From Oscillospiraceae bacterium (lineage in GTDB: Bacteria; Bacillota; Clostridia; Oscillospirales; Oscillospiraceae), in contig JAQWCP010000003.1 in assembly GCA_028705905.1 (NCBI GenBank), forward strand, positions 1 through 26,924: 26,924 bases of DNA, given 5' to 3'. The notes beneath the pieces were generated by a model. It saw nothing but the letters and a program-made list of their open reading frames with translations, did not search any database and was not told the DNA's origin. How positions within the stretch are numbered: the first letter of the stretch is position 1; each line of letters begins with the position of its first letter. The position numbers and the translations under genes were made by a program. Positions 22,316 through 26,924 of the stretch are shown here, piece by piece.

Positions 22316-22553
22316 CGGTGCGTTTCCCCTTATCGGTCATGCGGGTGGCGCACCCGATGCGGACGATCCGCCGGATGTGTTTGAAGATGAAGAAACAGCC
22401 TTCGGCTTCCATTTGCGATATGAACAGGAGAAGGGTTCGCTTCGGATCGAGGTATCTGCAAACCTGCCATGGCTGTTAGAGCCGCCGATAGAGATCACGC
22501 GATACATCAACAAGGCGCGGCTGCCGGAAAGGGACAATCCAAAGGAGGGGTGA
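22305..22553 (+). CDS. Hypothetical protein, possible 3' part of a frameshifted gene (82 aa)
   Basis: The frame after 22305 encodes WYDGAFPLIGHAGG, an acidic DADDPPDVFEDEE stretch, and a strand-rich end (GSLRIEVSANLPWLLEPPIE). It has a composition consistent with coding, but the only start near the overlap is a GTG at 22305 with no good ribosome site; the frame is also open upstream inside the 79-aa gene. This suggests it is the continuation of that gene after a +1 shift near GTA TGA C. It ends 3 nt before the GTG start of the phosphodiesterase gene, so it belongs to the same transcript. No family recognised. Confidence 0.45.
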   Translation: MWYDGAFPLIGHAGGAPDADDPPDVFEDEETAFGFHLRYEQEKGSLRIEVSANLPWLLEPPIEITRYINKARLPERDNPKEG

Positions 22554-22556
22554 CTT

Positions 22557-25500
22557 GTGGCACGAAAGATACTTATCGTTGACGATAATCAATTAAATAG
22601 ACAGCTCCTTCGCGGAATGCTCTCGGCGGACTACAATATTCGTGAAGCGGCAGACGGCGCCGAAGCGCTATTGATTTTGCGGAAAGATCCGGAAGAATTT
22701 TCCGCTGTGCTGTTGGATATCGTTATGCCGGAGATGGACGGCTACGAAATGCTGGCCCGTATGCGCCGTGACAAGCCCCTCACTCACCTTCCTGTCATCG
22801 TTATCACCGGAAGTGCGGATAATGGCACGGAGGTCAAGGCGTTGGCCCTTGGCGCAAACGATTTTGTTACCAAACCCTATGATGCAGAGATTATACGACA
22901 TCGTTTATGGAACACCATCAACCTCCGGGAAAGCGCCGCCCTCGCCAACGCTGCCAAATGGGATGAGTTGACGGGGTTATATAGCCGTAATTCGTTTTTC
23001 ATGAAGGCCGGTGAACTGATCGCCGCCCGCGAGCCGGGCTATTACGTTCTCGCTTGCTTTGATGTGGACGGTTTTAAGGTCATCAACGACCAGTACGGCA
23101 CGGATAAGGGCGACGAGGTACTGCGGCACATTGCGGAAACCTTTCGCAACGGCTTTGAACCGGAGGGCGGCGTGTGCTGCCGCATCACTGCGGACAACTT
23201 TGCCGTGCTTTATCCTTGCCGTTTTATGGACTCGGAGCGACTCGCTGAGATACGCAGAAAGGCCGCAGAGTTTGGCGGACTGACTATGCCTATCAGCTTC
23301 AGCATTGGGCGGTATATCGTAGATGATCCATCTCTTTCCGTAAGCGCCATGTACGATAGAGCTGTGCTGGCTAAGGCTACCGTCAAGGGCCGGTATGACG
23401 TACATATCGGGCAGTATGATGAGTCCATGCGCAGCCGTCTGATCCACGAGCGGCAAATTGTTACGGAAATGCATGCCGCACTCACGGCGGGTCAGTTTGA
23501 GGTATGGTTTCAACCGCAGGTAAACCATATCTCCGGCGCACTCGTAGGTGCAGAGGCCTTGGTGCGCTGGAGGCATCCGACCAGCGGCCTGCTCGTTCCG
23601 CCGGGAGAATTCATCCCCGTTTTTGAGCGCAATGGCTTTATCTACGAGATGGATAAATATATCTGGGAGCAGGTTTGCATCCTGCTGCGCAAATGGCTGG
23701 ACGCAGGTCAATCTCCGTTGCCCGTTTCAGTAAATATCTCGCGCTACGATATGTTTCGCGATGATTTCTTCGATGTACTTACGGAACTTGTGGAGAAATA
23801 TAACATCCCCATCGAACTTTTGCGATTGGAAGTCACTGAAACGGCCTTTGCCAAGACTGCGGAGCAAATTATCACCATAGTGAAGCGGCTCATCGACTAT
23901 GGTTTTACTGTGGAGATTGACGATTTCGGCAGCGGTTATTCCTCCCTTAACACCTTGAAGGATGTGCCCGCGCAGGTACTTAAGCTAGACATGAAGTTCC
24001 TCGAAAACTCCGGGGATACAGCGCGGGGCGGCAACATTGTAGAATCTGTTGTACGCATGGCGAAGTGGCTGAACATGACGGTCATCGCCGAGGGTGTGGA
24101 AACAACGGCACAGGCGGACTATTTGAAAAGTATCGGTTGTTACTATGTGCAAGGGTATCTGTATGCGAAGCCCATGCCGGTTGCGGAATATGAAACGCTT
24201 GCGTCAAAGGCAGATAAAGAGCCTGAGATGATGGCACTCGAAACGGTAGCGGCGCTGGATAACAACGCCTTTTGGGATCCGGAGTCTATGGAAACGCTCA
24301 TCTTCAACAGCTATGTAGGCGGGGCGTGTGTTGTGGAATACCACAACGGAAAAGCCGAAATACTCCGGGCAAACGACCGCTATATACAGGAATTTGGCGA
24401 TGCGGCGATTGACGGCGTTCCTGTATGGTCACTTGGAGCAGATTGCGGTATGGATGAGGAAAATCTCCGCATCATGAACGTCAACCGCGAAAATGCAATT
24501 CAGACAGGTAAAGAATCCGTTTGTGAGATCTGTATTTTCGGGTTGGACGGCGGACCTGGCACAGTGCTATACCTGCGCTCCACCGTGCGGATGATCGCCA
24601 GAGCCGGCGACCGCTACTTGTTTTACAGCGTTATGCAGAACATCACTGCGCAACGCGAAGCCGAGTGGGAAATTCGCAAATCCTCAGAGGAATTGGCACA
24701 GATGATGCAGGACATGCCCGGCGGCTACGCAAAGATGCGCATCACGGATACGGGTGTTGTACCGCTTTTCTTAAACGATGAGTTCTGCCGTCTTTCTGGC
24801 ATGACGCATGAACAGACCATGGCGATGTATGCAGATAACGCGTACGCCGGCGTTCATCCGGATGATTTGGTACATGTCGGCAATGCAATCGCACAAACCG
24901 TGAAGAATCGGTCCACTGTGTCGCTGCGTGTGCGTCTGTCAGATGGAAACGGAGCGTATGTGACCATGCAGGTGTTTTATCGGGTGACGGAGGATGCGGA
25001 CGGCCTCATCCTCAATGGGTATTACACCAACGCCGCAGCGCAGGTCAAAGCGGAGCAAAGGCAGCGGGAGCTGCTGGATAATCTGCCCTGTGGCGCGGGT
25101 ATGTATAAGGTCAAAGACGATACGATCAGTCTCGTCTATCAGAACAAAAGCTACTGGAACATGGTTGGGCTGGGCGAGGGAGAGCCCTTTGACCCGGATC
25201 CCATGTTCGACGTGCATCCGGACGACGCGGCCGCGTTTATGAAGACGCTGAACACCGCTATCGGGCATGACAGGGAGCTGTCCTGCGATATCCGGCTGTA
25301 TCACTCGGCCCAGGGCTACTTTCCCGTCCGCGTTTCGGGTCGGGTCGTTCCCGAAAAGAGCGGCGTATTCCTGCTGTTCGCCACCTTCACGCCGATCGCG
25401 GAGGAGCAGAAGCTGGAGCTGGCGCGGCGCGAGGCGGCGGAACAGCTCCAATTCCTCAACGAAGCCTCCCATGACCTTCTCGTGCAGGAGGACGTGGACG

Positions 25501-26342
25501 CGGGGATCGATGCCGTGCTGCAAAAGGTACTCTCCTACTTTGACGGCGACCGGGCGTATGTGTTGGAGGTGGACTATATAAGCGAGGTCACCAACAACAC
25601 CTACGAGGTCTGCGCCGATGGGGTCAGTGCTGAAAAAGACAGGCTGTGCGGCGTTCCGTTTGAAATCAACCGTTTTTGGTTCGATGCCTTTGCGCACGGC
25701 AGCTATATCAACATCGAGGATGTGGACGCTCTGGGCGACGATCGGCGGGACGAACGCGACATACTCAAAGCACAGAGTATTTCCTCGCTCGTCGCAGTGC
25801 CGATGTATAAGGATGGAAAGCTGCTGGCCGCCATAGGCGTGGATAACCCCCGCCGCAACCATGCGCATGTAGAACGCCTGCGGGCTCTGGGCGACTATCT
25901 TTCTTCCATGCTGGCGAGGCGGGATTACGAGCAGCGGCTGAAACGCGGTTCGGAAGCGCACGAGCAAATGCTGCAGGATATGCCCGGCGGCTATGCGAAG
26001 ATGTGCATCACGGACACGGGCCTTAAATCCATTTTCATCAACGACGAATACTGCCGCATGAGCGGCATGTCGCACGAGCAGGCTATGGCGCTTTACGAAA
26101 ACGACTCCTTTGCAGGCGTACACCCTGACGACATTCCCACTGCCAGCGCCATTTTAAGCGAAGCTGTCGCCAACAGGACGACGGTATCTATCTGTCTCCG
26201 TCTTGCCAACGGCAATGGCGGTTATACGCCCATGCAGGCGTTCTACCGGGTGACGGAAGATAAGGACGGCCTGTATATTAACGGCTATTATACCGACGCC
26301 ACGGAGCCGCCAAATGCCGATATGTTATATGAAAAGGCGTGA
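22557..26342 (+). CDS. REC-GGDEF-EAL-PAS-GAF-PAS cyclic-di-GMP phosphodiesterase (1,261 aa)
   Basis: Domains by residue: REC 1-120 with phosphoacceptor D54 (VLLDIVMPEMDG) and acidic D9/D10; GGDEF-like 135-285, where the GGDEF motif has become TADNF (211-215), so cyclase activity is unlikely; EAL 300-550 with E333-A-L335, NISR, EVTET, D455-D456 (DDFGSGYSSL), a lysine in LKLDMKF and EGVET all present, so hydrolysis of c-di-GMP to pGpG is expected. Then PAS-like 567-700, PAS 707-827, PAS 839-947, GAF 964-1121 and PAS 1137-1252. The second and last PAS are near-duplicates (QDMPGGYAKM..., GVHPDD). There is no membrane segment, so it is cytoplasmic. The GTG start has AAAGGAGG about 8 nt upstream. 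It ends the operon that opens with a c-di-GMP riboswitch. Confidence 0.92.
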   Translation: MARKILIVDDNQLNRQLLRGMLSADYNIREAADGAEALLILRKDPEEFSAVLLDIVMPEMDGYEMLARMRRDKPLTHLPVIVITGSADNGTEVKALALGANDFVTKPYDAEIIRHRLWNTINLRESAALANAAKWDELTGLYSRNSFFMKAGELIAAREPGYYVLACFDVDGFKVINDQYGTDKGDEVLRHIAETFRNGFEPEGGVCCRITADNFAVLYPCRFMDSERLAEIRRKAAEFGGLTMPISFSIGRYIVDDPSLSVSAMYDRAVLAKATVKGRYDVHIGQYDESMRSRLIHERQIVTEMHAALTAGQFEVWFQPQVNHISGALVGAEALVRWRHPTSGLLVPPGEFIPVFERNGFIYEMDKYIWEQVCILLRKWLDAGQSPLPVSVNISRYDMFRDDFFDVLTELVEKYNIPIELLRLEVTETAFAKTAEQIITIVKRLIDYGFTVEIDDFGSGYSSLNTLKDVPAQVLKLDMKFLENSGDTARGGNIVESVVRMAKWLNMTVIAEGVETTAQADYLKSIGCYYVQGYLYAKPMPVAEYETLASKADKEPEMMALETVAALDNNAFWDPESMETLIFNSYVGGACVVEYHNGKAEILRANDRYIQEFGDAAIDGVPVWSLGADCGMDEENLRIMNVNRENAIQTGKESVCEICIFGLDGGPGTVLYLRSTVRMIARAGDRYLFYSVMQNITAQREAEWEIRKSSEELAQMMQDMPGGYAKMRITDTGVVPLFLNDEFCRLSGMTHEQTMAMYADNAYAGVHPDDLVHVGNAIAQTVKNRSTVSLRVRLSDGNGAYVTMQVFYRVTEDADGLILNGYYTNAAAQVKAEQRQRELLDNLPCGAGMYKVKDDTISLVYQNKSYWNMVGLGEGEPFDPDPMFDVHPDDAAAFMKTLNTAIGHDRELSCDIRLYHSAQGYFPVRVSGRVVPEKSGVFLLFATFTPIAEEQKLELARREAAEQLQFLNEASHDLLVQEDVDAGIDAVLQKVLSYFDGDRAYVLEVDYISEVTNNTYEVCADGVSAEKDRLCGVPFEINRFWFDAFAHGSYINIEDVDALGDDRRDERDILKAQSISSLVAVPMYKDGKLLAAIGVDNPRRNHAHVERLRALGDYLSSMLARRDYEQRLKRGSEAHEQMLQDMPGGYAKMCITDTGLKSIFINDEYCRMSGMSHEQAMALYENDSFAGVHPDDIPTASAILSEAVANRTTVSICLRLANGNGGYTPMQAFYRVTEDKDGLYINGYYTDATEPPNADMLYEKA

Positions 26343-26360
26343 CCGGGAAACAGTTGAGTC

Positions 26361-26397
26361 AAAAAGAATCAGCACTGACCTCTCAGTGCTGATTCTT
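26361..26397. terminator. Bidirectional-type intrinsic terminator
   Basis: A perfect 15-bp stem (26364-26378 with 26383-26397, loop CCTC) is flanked by A residues on the left. Read on the minus strand this gives a TTCTTTTTG tail, a strong terminator for the mutM-side genes. On the plus strand the tail is weak (TTAAGTAA), but the stem probably also ends the surface operon 20 nt after its last stop codon. Confidence 0.8.
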
Positions 26398-26420
26398 AAG
26401 TAACGGGAAATGATTGCCGT

Positions 26421-26606
26421 TTATAGCTCGGCGGTCTCAAAACAGTAAAAATGAAAAGCATGAAAGCGTTTTGCTTTTAAGGTGTGTGGCGTGACTTCGG
26501 ACACGCTGTTTCCTTTTTTCATCAATCCCTCCGAAAGGATAATCCCCAAGTTGCCGTATCCGCATTCAGGACAGAACGCACCGTATCGTTCCTGCGCCGT
26601 CAACAT
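26421..26606 (-). CDS. Small unknown protein overlapping the mutM 3' end (61 aa)
   Basis: A 61-codon frame starts at an ATG (26606) that overlaps the mutM stop region (ATGTTGA, 7 nt overlap) and has AAGGGG about 7 nt upstream. It encodes MLTAQERYGAFCPECGYGNL, giving one CxxC knuckle, then a basic end (HTLKAKRFHAFHFYC). It could be a small zinc-binding protein coupled to mutM, or a chance frame. I do not recognise it. Confidence 0.4.
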   Translation of the reverse strand: MLTAQERYGAFCPECGYGNLGIILSEGLMKKGNSVSEVTPHTLKAKRFHAFHFYCFETAEL

Positions 26607-26924
26607 GAAGCAGCCCCTTGACAGCGAGGGCAAAAAACGCTGCTCCGTCCGGCGATGACCGTTTTGCAAAGCACCTCGCCGCAGACAGGGCAAGGCTCAC
26701 CTCCATGCCCATAAACACGCAGAAATGGCGTGTTGCGATAATCCTGCCCCTTGCCCTGCAAGTATTCTTCCGGCGTGACAGCGTTCTTCTCAATAAAGTA
26801 GGTAAGCACCTCCGGGATTTTCTCGGCCAGCCGCTGCCACTCCTCGTCGGTCAGCCCGTTCGCCGGGCGGCTCGGACGCAGCTTTGCGGAAAACAGGATT
26901 TCATCTGAATAGATGTTTCCAATG
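26600..26924 (-). CDS. mutM: Formamidopyrimidine-DNA glycosylase, C-terminal part
   Basis: Partial: the 5' end lies beyond the window's right edge. About 107 residues are visible. They include GNIYSDEILFSAKLRPSRPA, the conserved Fpg/Nei helix-two-turn-helix segment that follows the catalytic domain, and a C-terminal zinc finger with CPVCG and CPRCQG, the CxxC-x16-20-CxxC pattern of Fpg. The enzyme removes oxidised purines such as 8-oxoguanine from DNA and nicks the backbone; the catalytic N-terminal proline is outside the window. The tail GAASC after CQ is slightly longer than usual. It is convergent with the surface operon and separated from it by a shared terminator. It looks like ordinary chromosomal DNA bordering the accessory region. 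Confidence 0.85.
   Translation of the reverse strand, partial: IGNIYSDEILFSAKLRPSRPANGLTDEEWQRLAEKIPEVLTYFIEKNAVTPEEYLQGKGQDYRNTPFLRVYGHGGEPCPVCGEVLCKTVIAGRSSVFCPRCQGAASC

Noticed and set aside
24939..26123. Long minus-strand open frame of 394 codons
   Set aside because: It lies antisense inside the PAS-GAF region of the phosphodiesterase and its translation has no domain pattern; it is explained by GC-rich codon bias of the real gene.

Overview
The window looks like a chromosomal stretch from a low-to-mid GC Firmicute, most likely a gut-type clostridium. Signs of this are the consensus AGGAGG ribosome sites, frequent GTG and TTG starts, Tn916-like regulatory genes, a Gram-positive surface-protein operon without sortase motifs, and a class-I cyclic-di-GMP riboswitch. 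No rRNA, tRNA or CRISPR array was seen.

Region 1 (about 1-5250) is an accessory, mobile-element-derived patch with lower GC than the rest. It holds a small zinc-ribbon protein and an unknown 109-aa protein (both minus strand), a 79-aa XRE repressor with a terminator, and a Tn916 orf7/orf8-like pair (small sigma-70 factor and HTH partner) behind a leader containing a hairpin and a possible leader peptide. Next come a second XRE regulator with a terminator and a serine recombinase. The recombinase overlaps tail to tail by 4 nt with a 514-aa XRE-type regulator of unknown sensory function. No conjugation machinery or relaxase is present, so this reads as remnant regulatory and recombination genes of one or more integrative elements.

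Region 2 (about 5250-5780) is a control region. It has two divergent promoters, a 110-bp segment bounded by perfect 17-bp inverted repeats with a terminator inside, and then a clear cyclic-di-GMP-I (GEMM) riboswitch followed immediately by a strong intrinsic terminator.

Region 3 (5784-26342) is a run of ten same-strand genes with short spacings, read here as one c-di-GMP-linked surface-structure operon. In order: an Rrf2-type regulator, an HU-like DNA-binding protein, and a 3,727-aa secreted adhesin (signal peptide, leucine-rich fragment, acidic linker, two GLUG modules, four beta-helix super-repeats and a C-terminal module). These are followed by a single-pass membrane protein, a 181-aa secreted protein resembling the adhesin's C-terminal module, a paralogue of the membrane protein, and a 696-aa membrane-anchored InlB-repeat protein with a paired CxCxxC motif at the membrane. 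Last come one small gene in two frames and a 1,261-aa REC-GGDEF-EAL-PAS-GAF protein whose EAL site is intact and whose GGDEF site is degenerate. The operon thus begins with a c-di-GMP sensor RNA and ends with a predicted c-di-GMP phosphodiesterase, which suggests a feedback loop around an adhesive surface fibre or matrix. This system interpretation is inference.

Region 4 (26343-26924) has a perfect-stem terminator serving both strands, a small unknown minus-strand ORF, and the C-terminal part of a formamidopyrimidine-DNA glycosylase (mutM) running off the right edge.
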